Below, piece by piece: positions 11,474-22,660 of a stretch of DNA of 64,000 nucleotides. Origin of the DNA: Taiwanofungus camphoratus (lineage: Eukaryota > Basidiomycota > Agaricomycetes > Polyporales > Taiwanofungaceae); assembly GCA_003999685.1 (NCBI GenBank), contig CP021232.1, positions 558,001-622,000 on the forward strand, given 5' to 3'. The notes below the pieces were generated by a model, which saw nothing but the letters and a program-made list of their open reading frames with translations, did no database searches and was not told the origin of the DNA. Position numbers and translations under genes: made by a program. Each line of letters starts with the position of its first letter. Within the stretch, counting starts at the first letter, position 1.

Positions 11474-12550
11474 TGAAGTTTAGACGATGGCCCCTGAATG
11501 GGATTCAAATACCTATGTGTACAAATGAGTTCTTCTGCAGAATCCTCTGAACTATCGGGGAGGGTTCTCGGCTGCAGACTTTGGATGTGACTAACAAGGG
11601 TGTAACTAAAAAATAGAGACCACCAAGTTGTAGAGAGCTTATTTCTGCATAATTTAATGGTAGTTGAAATTTTATGCTTGAGTTGTATCTTGAGCCTTTG
11701 AATTTTTCGTATTTCTCCCTGCCGTCATCGAGAATGAGATGAACATACTCATCTTATATAACTGTCCTTTGTTACAGAACGTCACACTTGAATCCTCAAG
11801 TTCTCCCATCGAGCATCCGCCTAAAGTAGAGCATATCGGAATGAACAAGAAAATCGGATGTAAGAGGGATCGGAGAGCGGGAACCATATGCTCTCTACAT
11901 CAGTAACGTCAGAAGTCAGCAGCATTACTGACTAAGCATTAAAGGCAGCCTGAGAGAGGAAACCAGCTTCATTGAATTGACAAGCATACTTCTTTTATAT
12001 GCATTATGTACCCGCAAGCTCTACAGTGCAGGGAGCGAAAAGGAGAATGATAACATTTTATGCATTATCACCTGCATATCGATCATTCCTAGTAATCAAA
12101 GTGTAGTTTACAGGTGCGGAGAGAATATGAAAGTATACATTACAAATACGAAACATGGCTTTCTGATCGAAAATGGAGACTGAACCAAGCCGTCAGGAGT
12201 ATACGTCTCACAAGAGAGGATCTCAGATCTGCGATCGCGGGTCGGGAAATCACAGCACGAACTCGCCGCCTTCTCTACAAACCTACAATATCAAAGCGCA
12301 AATGCTCTTGCGCTCCGCTTTTATTGATCTTCTAATCAATCCCTTATCCTCATCACTGCTACACGAAACTTACTGTATAGCACGATATGCGGTGAGTCAT
12401 GTGCTGACGAAGATAATAATCCACCTGAATCGATTCATATCGACGACTTTATCCTAATCCTGCTCGTTCTTCCTGCGATGAAAGAGATAGACTCGCAATT
12501 CAAGCCAGTTCTGAATAACTGTGAAGAAATGGGCAACCGTTGTGCGCTCA

Positions 12551-12610
12551 CACCTGCGATCAGACTTTTTGGAATCTTTCCAAGAAGTCCTCTCGCGGGA
12601 ACGAGTGCGC
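12551..12610. repeat. 60-bp motif, copy 1 of 3
   Basis: Shares with copies 2 and 3 the run cacctgc-atc-gact-ttgga, then ccaagaagtcctctcgcggga (read with one or two mismatches). Copies 1 and 2 differ at only a few positions across 50 bp. On the minus strand the unit reads as a short exon-like piece ending in cgcag followed by gtgtga. Confidence 0.75.
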
Positions 12611-12711
12611 GAGTGAGCCCGGTAACCACTCCCTCATTATAACACGAGTTGAAAAAACCAAGAAGCTGTCGAAGCGCATAAGGAGGACAAGACGTTAGAT
12701 TAGCATGTCTT

Positions 12712-12770
12712 CACCTGCGATCGGACTTTTTGGAATCGTTCCAAGAAGTCCTCTCGCGGGAAAAGGCGCG
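12712..12770. repeat. 60-bp motif, copy 2 of 3
   Basis: About 160 bp after copy 1, in the same orientation, and nearly identical to it over 50 bp. On the minus strand it reads PREDFLERFQKVRSQ and then a gtgaag donor-like site. Confidence 0.75.
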
Positions 12771-12927
12771 CAAACCTAAGTAGCCGAATGTCCTCACTTC
12801 CGCTCTTATGACAGAAGCCGCGAAAGGGACAAAATGATCCCATGGCTCACCGTAATTACTTGTTTCGATCCACTCTTGTGAGGACTGGACGAGACGGAGA
12901 GAGCAGAATACTTGACTCACAAGCTCT

Positions 12928-12986
12928 CACCTGCAGTCGGACTTCTTGGGATTGGTTCAAGAAGTCTTCTCGCAGGAACAGGCTCG
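12928..12986. repeat. 60-bp motif, copy 3 of 3 (most diverged)
   Basis: About 215 bp after copy 2, in the same orientation, with about 80% identity by eye. On the minus strand it reads REDFLNQSQEVRLQ and then gtgaga. Sequence between the copies is not conserved. Confidence 0.7.
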
Positions 12987-13062
12987 TACTCGGAGAGGAT
13001 GGAGGGTCAGTCAGTGAGTGGGCGCAACATATATACTCAAGCACTGACGGTCCAAGCGACGA

Positions 13063-13205
13063 CTCCACCGCAATCTAGCACTAGATGAGCGGTTAGTGCT
13101 TAGGCCCCTCGGGTCTGAGTCTGATAACTTTAATGGATGAAGAAGATGTTATTGTTTCTGGCGATTATGTGTGAGGTTCAATCGTGCCTCAAGTCATTTT
13201 GTCCC
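13063..13205. repeat. Dispersed repeat, copy 1
   Basis: Begins ctccaccgcaatctagcac and continues through gttagtgcttag, ctcgggtctgag, atggatgaagaagat and ctggcgattatgtg. It matches 23568-23707 in the same orientation with roughly 75-80% identity and small indels. No terminal repeats or coding potential are seen. It may be a SINE-like or other degenerate mobile sequence. Confidence 0.7.
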
Positions 13206-15501
13206 GAGATGGAGACATTTGTGTTTCATCTTTTGTCTCTCGATGTCACCAGCTTTTGTTTCCGTGACTTGATTCACTAGGTTGTCAGTGCCGAGGCAAT
13301 TATGCATGCACACAAGAACGCAGAGTTGCGCTACAATAGCATTTCTCCCGTCTCCCGCATGTATGCATATGTACCAATTAAGATATAATCATATTGGACC
13401 AAGCGACGGTGCGACTCGAACAACAATTACATGTCTTTCACAGACAACTTTGAAACGCGGCTGATTTCGACAAACCAAGAGCATATTATTAGTCAGTTGA
13501 CACTAGGCCAGTGCTTAATGTACTGCAGATTTCTAAGCTTCTACTGAAATGAATAGAAAAGCTACTTGGAAGATCAAGCATCATGCCCACCTGTACATGG
13601 CTGAAGAAATAATCAATTATGATATGAGTCCATGCACATACCCACGCTGTCATGAACATTCTGAGTCAAATCGCACACTTGGTCCTCCGTTAACCTGTGT
13701 TGTGAGACCTTACGTAACAGCAAGCAACACGAGAAAGCCGACTCTCGTTGAACCAATAGCATCCGCACCACAGATACATGCCTGCAAACTACCCCATGGT
13801 TGTCAAACAACTAAGTGGTCCACGCAGGTATGAGTCTGCGGTGGGATCAGAGATGTACGCTTGGGTGGTGGATGGATGGCTGAATGCGCTGGAATTTGCA
13901 AGAGAAATATGACAGTGCCACAGCAGAGATGGAAATTGAAGCCAAGCTAGCGGACTTGACGTACATGCGTTCCCAGTTAGTATATGAGGGTTGAGCGCTG
14001 CATAAAGTAAGCGAGCGTTCACCTTACTAACGAAATTTAGACACCTTGTATACACGTCCAAGAAAAGAAGTGTAGTCTGACTGCGAGTTTTGGGGCCTGA
14101 TGTTTGCCTATGTTGTGATGGCAGAGCTACGCATGGGCTGGTGCATTGTCAGCTAGTCAAACAAAGACTCTTGTCTGCCTACATACAATTGAATGGTGCT
14201 CTATCATCTGTCTTCACCAGTGAATTGTCATTATGAGTTGCAGTGTTAGTTTAGTCGATGAGCGTGCTCCTGAATTCTTTGACTGCTCACCATCTGATTG
14301 CGTGCTCCGCTCATGGACCAACCATAAACAGACCGATCCTGGCCGTCGATGAAGTGCACTGTGATGGACTGTCAGGGCTAGTAGTTAGACTCTGCTCGAT
14401 TCCTCGGACATGTATGTCTAAAATACTGATGCGAATTACATTAGCGAACACGTGTGAGAGAACCATGCAAATCGGGTGGTCGTAGAGCCGCAGCTAAGAA
14501 CTTGCTCGTTTCAGTGGCATACTAAGTTGTGAGAGAAATCGGGGATTAGAGTAGGGACGGATGGTGGCTCTTGTGGGCTGCGGCGATTGAGGAGACCGAA
14601 ACAGGGCCATGTTACAGGGGTTAAGGCAAAGAAGACCCGATGGGTGGGCATCCAAGATAACAGGTGTTTATATACTTGCGGATGCAGACATGCGGAAGAC
14701 CAGGATAGCGCAATACGTAGATATCCATGCAGACGATTGAATCATTTCAGAGAATCAAGGCGGTACGTGTGAGGCAAACTTAGTGCTGGCTCATGCCAGG
14801 ATTACATTGGCTTGGGGACTTGCGGACTTGCTGCATAAATGTATCGTCTTGAGGCGCAGCGTGGTTGCTCTTCCAAGCTCCTGCGGCTGTTCTTCGCGAA
14901 ACGCGTTGTGGGAACACAATAGAACGCGAGCTACGCTGGTCCATCCATGATTAGGGAGCTGGATACAATTGCAAAGCCTTGAGAGGTACCAGATTGCGCG
15001 CGTACGGACAGAATAGCGAAGAAAGCGAACTTGGTGCGGACATAAATCCAAGGAATGATAATTGGCCCAACGGCTCGACAGACTGCGATGGCTCAAAACC
15101 CTCACGATGCTCGTTGTTCGTTCCAAGTGTCAAATTCTTGTTAGCGATGTTTCATGCTTTTTCAAATGCAGCCCTTACGAATGTATTGGATTTTTGTGCC
15201 TGTATTGGTTGGAACATAGCACAAGGGCAAGACATCATTTACGTGCGTCTGTCTTGATGACCCATCATTGCACGCGCTCCAGGTCTTGACCCAATCTCGA
15301 AATAGGTTTGAACTGTACTCGTTGGCGTGTCTCAGACAGTCTTCTATACATTGCTGTGGATCATGTCGTCGATGCCTGTCCATGGGCAGCTCTCAAGCTA
15401 CGTCCACATCGTGTTATCAACTCCACCTTCCCCCCGAGCGTGGGGCTATGTTAGCCCCTTATTGCCGCTGAGCTAGATACTCAGTCAAGCGCACACCTAA
15501 A

Positions 15502-15525
15502 AAGGGCTCTTTAAATGGAGCCCTT
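15502..15525. repeat. Strong 8-bp stem hairpin
   Basis: aagggctc pairs perfectly with gagccctt across the 8-base loop tttaaatg. It lies in the gene-poor region, 0.5 kb downstream of the pirin stop. It could be a structured RNA element or chance. Confidence 0.4.
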
Positions 15526-16037
15526 CCCGGGTATATGCCCAGATTTCTTCGAAACTTGCGAAATCATCGGAGGTGGCAATGCATCGCATTGCCGCGTTTG
15601 CAAATTGAAATATGTGTTTGTAATCATCTCTGTCCCCTTGTCCCCATTCAGATCATATTCCAGGTTTGTGGATTGATCTCAAGCAGAAGGTGTGGCGGTG
15701 TATTCCATGTGGACGCGCATGCCCTTACCAAGCATACTCCTGCTTGTTTTGGTGGGAGGCAGCTGCAAGCGTAGGTCTGGCCTTTTGAATGATGTTGATA
15801 TTGTCAGGGGGTGCACTTCCTCGTGCAGACCTTGTTCAAATGCAGACGATGGTTGAAGCCTGCGTGTATTACGGATCACTCATTGTATGTAATTCTGGTT
15901 CTCGTTTCTGCGCGGTGTCGTCTTACCTTTTCAAAAAGCCAGAACTCCTCATGGACATCATGTGAACGGCCTTCGTCTCATCCAATGATCTAGTACGGAG
16001 AGCGTGAAAGTCATATTTCTACTCGCGCTTTCACGAT

Positions 16038-17137
16038 TTACTCCAAGTCGAACAACAAGACTTCTGCCGGCCTATCGCTGACATTCTCCACCTTAATGCC
16101 GTCGTTGGCCTCTCCCATGATGTAGGCACCGTCACCCTCTCCCAGTTCAAGAGTCGTATCCCCTCCCGATATCTTCACCTTTGCGCCACTCGATGCCTGC
16201 GGATTGTAACCAGAGGTCTGCACCACGTGAATGTATGCCTTCCTGGCTGCGTCGGCGGTTCTTATCACTGGGAATGTGTGGGACAGCACAATCGTTGGCG
16301 AGAGCAGCGTAGCATGTAAGGTTAGGGGTGAGTGGACAGGCGCGGGACCAAAGCTGTCGCGCATTTCCGAGGTGCTCCCCTCACCTGCGGGTGCAACGAC
16401 AAGCACCCACTTGTCCTTCTTCTCATCTGCGAAATGTCTGGCATTCGCCGCATGAGTACGAAGCAGACTACCGTGTAGGGGGACGCACCGAGTATAGTAC
16501 GTGGGCGGAAGGGAGGGCGTGGAGGGCGTGCTCCAGATCTGGAGGAGATGCAGCTGCTCAGAGCCATAACATTTCTCGCTATGGCGAATTCCGGTGCCAG
16601 CGGATGTCATCTGCAAGTCGCCACGCTTAAGAATCTCAATGTTACCCATCGAATCGCGACTATTAAGCGAGACATTTTAGAACGGAGGTAAATACAGCTT
16701 CAAAACGATTGAAATCAGGGAGAACGTGCATCATCTGCTTGAGGGATCAGGCAGCTATTTTATCACCACCGAGGTCACTGAAATGTCGTCCTTTTGACAT
16801 GTCTTCTCGTACGTGTTTCCCACATTATGAAGAACCGATACTAGGTCAAGACTCACTGCTCAAGCTGTCCAGATACGACATAAGTGAAGATCTCGAAATC
16901 ACGATGAGCATGCATGTCGAACCCATTGTTCGGCTCTACACGATCTTCATTGAGGATGCGAAGGCAGCCGAACTGCTTGTGCTGAGGGTCATCAGTACTG
17001 CTCAAGAACAAGCGTGTATAGGTGAACTTTTATGTCGGGAGGGAGATGTAGACGTACATGGCAAAGGTGTGAAAGGTCTCGAGCCAGCGATGGTCGGCAT
17101 TGGTGCGTTCTTGGTTGAGTCTTGGAATGACTTTCAT
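16038..17137 (-). CDS. Pirin-family bicupin protein
   Basis: Three exons on the minus strand. Exon 1 starts at 17137 (MKVIPRLNQERTNADHRWLE, then TFHTFA). Exon 2 carries DPQHKQFGCLRILNEDRVEP, NGFDMHAHRDFEIFTYVVSG and QLEQ. Exon 3 begins RDSMGNIEILKRGDLQMTSA and runs to LLFDLE with the stop at 16038-16040. The iron-coordinating set of the N-terminal cupin is visible: HAHRDFEI and TGIRHSE. Pirins are nuclear or cytosolic iron-binding proteins; some relatives act as quercetin 2,3-dioxygenases and others as transcription cofactors. Which activity applies here cannot be told from sequence. The C-terminal cupin shows YNPQASSGAKVKISGGD and GEGDGAYIMGEA. Length is close to the usual 290-300 residues. 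The 190-codon plus-strand frame over exons 1-2 is an antisense shadow. Confidence 0.88.
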
Positions 17138-19039
17138 GACTGGTTTCCCTGTGGCTTAGGGACGGATGTCGATTTGAATTTGTTAGTGGCTAGTCAGTTT
17201 TGTGGACCCTGGAACCTCGTGTCGGTCAACCGTGATGAGAATGACAGCTTCACTTGGCGCCTGAAACCCTGTGACCCTTGAATCCTACATCAGACAAACT
17301 CGGTAGAAACTCAAATGTTCACGTATGGGAAGGTGGTTTGTGTAAATGCAGCGTCTGTGGCTTGCATTGAACACGCTGAACAGTATTACCTTGAATGAGC
17401 CCGTCCATGACACACGGTTTGCGGGCGAGCATTTCCAATGTTGTGCTATGATGATTTGCAATGAGTCCAGCAGCCACCGATGATGTGTTTCCACTAAACC
17501 CGCTTTGTATGATGTGCCCCGGTGCCAGTACTGCGCAGTGGCACGCAAGCTGCTGTAATCAGTCCGGAACCGGCTATTTCCTTGTAGGGATCGCGCCGTA
17601 GATATACCTACCATGGTAGTCGGTGAGGTTGGCGTGTTCTCGATCCATCAAAGAACTGCGTTCAGCCCAGTGAGGACGCTTGTGTCAGTGTACGAACTTC
17701 ATCACGCCGTGCCAGTGCTTATATCAGTAACTAAATCTAACACCTTGGCAGAACCCTGTAACACAAGGAACACAAGAGATTGGAAATTATTATACCAGGT
17801 TCACGGACAAGTATTATTTAAATTCGAGCGATGGTCGTTTGTTATCATGTATCTTCCAGTTACGTGAGGCTTGCTGGCTTGTTATAACTCTTCCTGAGTT
17901 TGACCTTCCCTTTTCTCTGGGGCAGCACAGGCTGCTCAATGATGATCTCGTGCGTGCCTGACTGTCAGTCACCAGGAAAACGACGGCAGGAGAAGGAGAG
18001 ATTTCAGATATATCGATGTCCATATGCTCAGTACACAGCACGCAGTGCGGGAATTTTGCCACTGTCGGATTATCGCTGGAGCTGTGGTTTCTGTTGGTAA
18101 GTCACGTTGTTGTCATATTGAAATTCATGCGAAGGCGTAAGTTCGTAGACTTGGGTGTTCGGTCAAGTCGGTGGTCGCCTGACCGCTAATAGAGATGGCA
18201 CACAGGGACTGTCTGCCGGTGGACTTGTTGCGGGACAACTGTGTTGGGTGTGATGCAGGCAGCCGAAGTTTCCAAGCATTCGGCACGGTGTTTCCAATCC
18301 TGAACAGTCTAACAATGTATGCATTGCATGTTGGTGACCGCCACAGCTCTGATCACTGAATGCCCTTTAGTCTATGCCCTTGATCCGCCACCGGATTAAT
18401 ATCCGCGGCGTTGGGATGCAACATGCACCCAATATCCTGAGAGGATATACCCTACCTATGGAGCTCGATTTGAACATGTTCCGTGAACTGTGCAGAACCA
18501 GAATGCGCTCTAGTTCTATCTAGTCTCGACCGAATTCTCCATGTTTTGCTGGAGAAGTGGCTGCTGAATGTGATCCGGACTTGGTGACGAGGTGAGGAAG
18601 GGTCCGGCTAGTCTGGTTTATTCGGAGAAAGCTTTCCTATCTTACTTAAAATTCTACAAGAATCATGTTTCATTTTGGAAGCGCAACGTGTCAGGTCTGC
18701 GGGTTCACGAGCCCTTCCTGTATCATACTCAATTCTGCTTCCCATACCATCCTCTCCACTTCATCAGCTGTAAAGCTAGAGCGGCAGAGCCTATCGTGAA
18801 GGAAAGTTCCTCTAAAATTTGACCTGGAGACTAGCACTAAAATGTGATAGTGCAGGATGAGAGCGTGGAACTGCGAGTTTTTCCAACGGTGAAGTCGTGC
18901 TATGGATTTCCAATTTGGGGAAAAGGGTGTCTTTATCTGCACAGAAATCATGTCGTGGTTAATTATAAATTTTTAATCGCCATGTCTCTGACTTATAACA
19001 GGCTCGAGATTTTTTGCTTCTCTAATTCTCGCGCTCCTA
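17138..19039. other. 1.9-kb intergenic stretch, nothing recognised
   Basis: Lies between the divergent pirin and UbiA genes, so it should hold both promoters. Short frames on both strands lack domains or convincing splice continuity. No tRNA-like or repeat structure was noticed. Confidence 0.4.
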
Positions 19040-20308
19040 ATGACCAGCATCGCTACTTCTAAAGAGAAAGAGTCCGCTCAAGACTTGAGCACCATGGGTG
19101 AAAGTACCTTCTGGTTGTATTTTAGATTGGGAAGAATGAATGTGTGGCCTGCCGGAACGATCTTGTTCTTCTGGTCAAGCAGTGAGTGGAACGTGATACG
19201 CCTAGATCCCGAGCTGACAATGGTTTCCGTCTCAGTGTGGGGCACAATCTTGAGCGCTTATACACATCGTCTCCAGCCAAAGCAGATAGCCATTCAAGCA
19301 GTGATATACCTCGTCGCTTCTACTTTCCGACATGTTGCTGCGTGTGTCTGGAACGACATCTGTGATCGCGATTTCGATCGTCAAGTTGGTAATGACCGCT
19401 CTCCCGTCGTGTCATTCAAGTTGTTAACAAGTTGTTCTGACAGAACGCACCAAGAATCGACCCATAGCATCCGGAAAAGTCTCTGTACCAAATGCGATAC
19501 TATTCACGCTAATCAATGGCTTCATATACATCTTGATTCTCTCTTTTTGCGGTGATGCAGCGTATGACGGTCTTTCTCTTCCTGCTTGGCAAATTCTGAC
19601 ATCTGTCCCAGGGTCAAGATCGGGCTCCTCGGTCTGTTCACCTTCGAAGCAATTTATCCGCTGGCGAAGCGGTTCTCGAACTGGCCACAGGCAATTCTCG
19701 GTCAGCATTCTGTTATAGTACTAGATGGTGCAGTCTCACTGGGACCATAGGGGTGGATATTGCTTGGGGTCTGCCTATTGCGTGGGCGGTGAACAACAAG
19801 TCCATGAATTGGCATTTAGTCACCGTCCTTGTTCTTGGGAGCACCTGGTATGTTGTTGCCGAGCTCTGGTCGCTGGTAACGTGATGATGTTCAAACATGG
19901 CTCTAGTTGGACCATTCATTATGATACGATCTATGCATGCCAAGACAGAACAGACGATCTGCAAGCTGGTGTTCGTTCCTGCGCTCTCCTTTTTGGAGAT
20001 TACGTTCGCCCCATCTGTGCATGCTTTGCCTCGGTTTTCGTACTCAGTCTTGCCTATGTCGGAATGCTCAATGGTCAGGGACCAGTGTATTTTGTTATTG
20101 TCGTTGGAGGTACTGCTCTACACTTCATTTGGCAGTTCGCCACACTCGATCTCAACAATGGCCGTTGCTGTCAAAAGATATGGAAGGTAAGTCTGAAATA
20201 TTTTAATGAAGACTTTATCTAATGTGTATGCAGGCTAATTGTGATCTTGGTTACTTCATCTGCGGAGGCATGCTCGCCGATTATGCTTATATGTTGACCA
20301 TGACTTGA
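19040..20308 (+). CDS. UbiA-family prenyltransferase
   Basis: Integral-membrane aromatic prenyltransferase. Exons give MTSIATSKEKESAQDLSTMG, then FWLYFRLGRMNVWPAGTILF, and the first Asp-rich Mg-diphosphate motif NDICDRDFDRQV followed by ERTKNRPIASG. VPNAILFTLINGFIYILIL and IGLLGLFTFEAIYPLAKRF follow. The second Asp-rich motif is YDTIYACQDRTDD, followed by LQAGVRSCALLFGDYVRP. The last exon is NCDLGYFICGGMLADYAYML, ending TMT and the stop at 20306-20308. Both catalytic motifs are intact and about eight membrane segments can be counted. Relatives include COQ2 and the prenyltransferases of fungal meroterpenoid clusters. No mitochondrial presequence is evident and a P450 lies next door, so I favour a secondary-metabolism role over COQ2, as inference only. 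Confidence 0.9.
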
Positions 20309-21067
20309 ATCATAGTTACATTCGGTCATGTGAAAGTTGGTGCTACACCTATGTTCATGTTTTATTGGCTTGTTTGACAATTTCTATATACTTTGTATTT
20401 CTCGCTTCTTGTACGGCGAACAACTTGAATATAGCAGTCGACCTTCGTTCACTAGCCTTGAGTGTGGGAACAGTTCTATAAAGGCATCACTAGAGGGCTT
20501 GCCAGTGCATTGTTCAATGGCTAGTCCCGGATTCAAACGCAGGTTCACCGTGAGATTCATGTGATGATGTCAGAGATAAGAGGTGAGTTGCCCAAATTAT
20601 GGCGGGCTCGAAGTGTACGCGTGTCTGCATTCGCAAGCATGTTGCTGTCGGTGCCAAAGTTTTGAAATGGCTGCAATAAGTCTAACTAGTCTTCAGGGAG
20701 GAAATCAGGCATGCTAACCACAGTTGTGCACGAAAATCGGCTTAGTTTCACGACCTGATAATAGACGGGTTGACGTCTCTAACTTCCTCCTTACGCCAGC
20801 GTAGCATTATCTGTCTCAATATGTGTTCACTGCAAGAGTAGGAGACTGGTTCATATGTGATAACTCTTCGGATCCAGCACTTATGGTTGAACGGTACAAA
20901 CATGAGCCATCGCCCAAGTCAATTACTACGCAGCTCGTTTGATCGCCTGAACGTGGACCTCTGAGCGCGCCGTCATTATGACTTTGAAGGTTTCCGGTTC
21001 CCTACAGAAAGCCTCAATTGGAATCCTTATTAAAATGATAGTTAACTCACGCGGTTATGCCTGGGCG
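20309..21067. other. Intergenic region between convergent UbiA and P450 genes
   Basis: Nothing recognisable apart from short frames. It probably contains the two 3' ends. Confidence 0.4.
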
Positions 21068-22660
21068 TCACGCAGGCAGGATGGGGGTGCCGCTAGCGTC
21101 TACCGGTGGAGTGATGTCAAAAGCCCATAGCAAGCGGACTACACCGATCCAGATGGTTTTCGCAGATACTGGCCCGGGCAAACACTACGGCACGGATATA
21201 TAATTGAGCGGATTGATTACCGCCTTCCAAAACCAAAGCCAGAGTGTCCTTCACTAAGCGACTTGAGACTGAGAATGCCTCCATCAGCAGGCATGAACCT
21301 TTCCGGTTCGAATTTGAGGGGACCAGGATACAAGCTCTCGTTGTGGTGAACAGTCCAGATGTTCGGAACGACGGCCGTTCCCGCAGCAATCCTATATCCT
21401 TCATAGGTGTCGTCCTTCAAGCTCTGATGTAGCAATGAGATAGGAGCTGTGGGCATCCATCTAAACAATATTTATTAGCAGGCCTCGGACTTGAACACTT
21501 ACCAATACTCACCCGAAGACTTCTTTGGTAAGTGCGACAGTATGTAAGCTGCCCAAAATGCTGGAATCCTGGCGCTGTGCACCCTTCAGGACCCAACACT
21601 TCGTCCAGTTCAGTCTGTGCCTTCTTCATTATGGCGGGATAATGCATCATAGCAACAAGAGACCAAAGAATAGTACCCGCAGTATTATCAGTGTCCGCTT
21701 CGACTACAGCAGCGACAGCTTATCAACACATATGAGAACTGAGACTCCCTTCTGAATAAAGCACAAGAATCGACTTGCCGTATGCTATCGAGACCTCGTC
21801 AAGGTTGATCTTATCGCTACGGTGCAAGTTCATCCGGCATCCAATCTAGAACAGGTAACATGTCGACGATACGACCACGGGGATGTACATCTTGTATAAA
21901 AGTCTCAATGATGTGCAGTAATTTACGAGGTTACTTCCGACTTTCCCGGGCTTCTTGCTATAGACGAGCGTAAGGAGAGTCTCTGCCGTATACCATTTGA
22001 TACTTATGTAGGTGTCGGTTGGAGTTTTCAAAATATCAGAGAGGAGCTTCATCGTTCCACGCGTTTGTACGTGTTCGCAGCCACCCAGGACTAAGACGAG
22101 CAGATCACCAGAAAGACTTGACAATAGGACCAAAAGCGAAATTTATCTTCTGTGTTCATCATCTGGAATATCGCCGCACGCTGTTTTTTCAGCAATATTC
22201 CGTATGGCATCAAGGCGGGATGCTGATTACAGATAAGTAATATGCCGTGTCAGGACCGGCGAAGATGCGCGCGTACCAATTCGAGCGCTTTGCCAACTGA
22301 AGACGGGGGACTTAGTTAGAGAAGAACAACGAATATACATACACGCACTAATTCGTTGATATCTTCAAGTTCATCAAGAACGAGCACCTCGTCTCTGCCG
22401 AGTGTCAGCCTGACAATGGACCCTGATAAATGTAAGTCAACATAATATGTACGAATGAACAGGTCATGATAAACCATATTTTCTACATAAGCTGCGAAAA
22501 CAGAGCCATGATCCCTCGGTGGGTACTTGCAACATGTTGCCAAAGAGCGGGAGAGGCTTTGACCCTGGTGGTAAATTGGTGGATCAACATAGACATCCAA
22601 GACCTAACTAGTAGGCGACGAAGAAACCGAGCACCAGAATCGTGACCGTGTCGAGGCCAG
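21068..22660 (-). pseudogene. Cytochrome P450 with a frameshift after the heme motif
   Basis: Minus-strand P450 of the fungal microsomal type. Visible in order: GSIVRLTLGRDEVLVLDELE (N-terminal sheet), LAKRSNWYARA, the I-helix region EADTDNTAGTILWSLVAMMH, YPAIMKKAQTELDEVLG, the ExxR motif as EVFRW (split by an intron), DDTYEGYRIAAGTAVVPNIW, FEPERF, and the heme loop GFGFGRRVCPGQYL split by a phase-2 intron. Just after CPGQYL the frame runs to a stop. The expected continuation TIWIGVVRLLWAFDITPPVD, ending TPILPA with a stop at 21068-21070, lies one base away. A single-base deletion near 21155 would explain this, so the gene is a recent pseudogene or carries a sequence error. The 5' end is uncertain. 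It sits beside a UbiA prenyltransferase. Confidence 0.7.

Larger units (their letters stand above)
11474..16037. other. 4.5-kb gene-poor region
   Basis: No open frame here shows a known domain, and none extends across plausible splice sites into a convincing protein. The stretch contains three related 60-bp units (12551-12986), one copy of a dispersed repeat (13063-13205) and a strong hairpin (15502-15525). The rest shows nothing recognisable on either strand. Decayed transposon sequence or lineage-specific noncoding DNA is likely. Confidence 0.45.

Noticed and set aside
16709-17281. 190-codon plus-strand open frame
   Set aside because: It lies antisense to pirin exons 1 and 2, which rebuild a full pirin N-terminus; the plus-strand frame has no domain.
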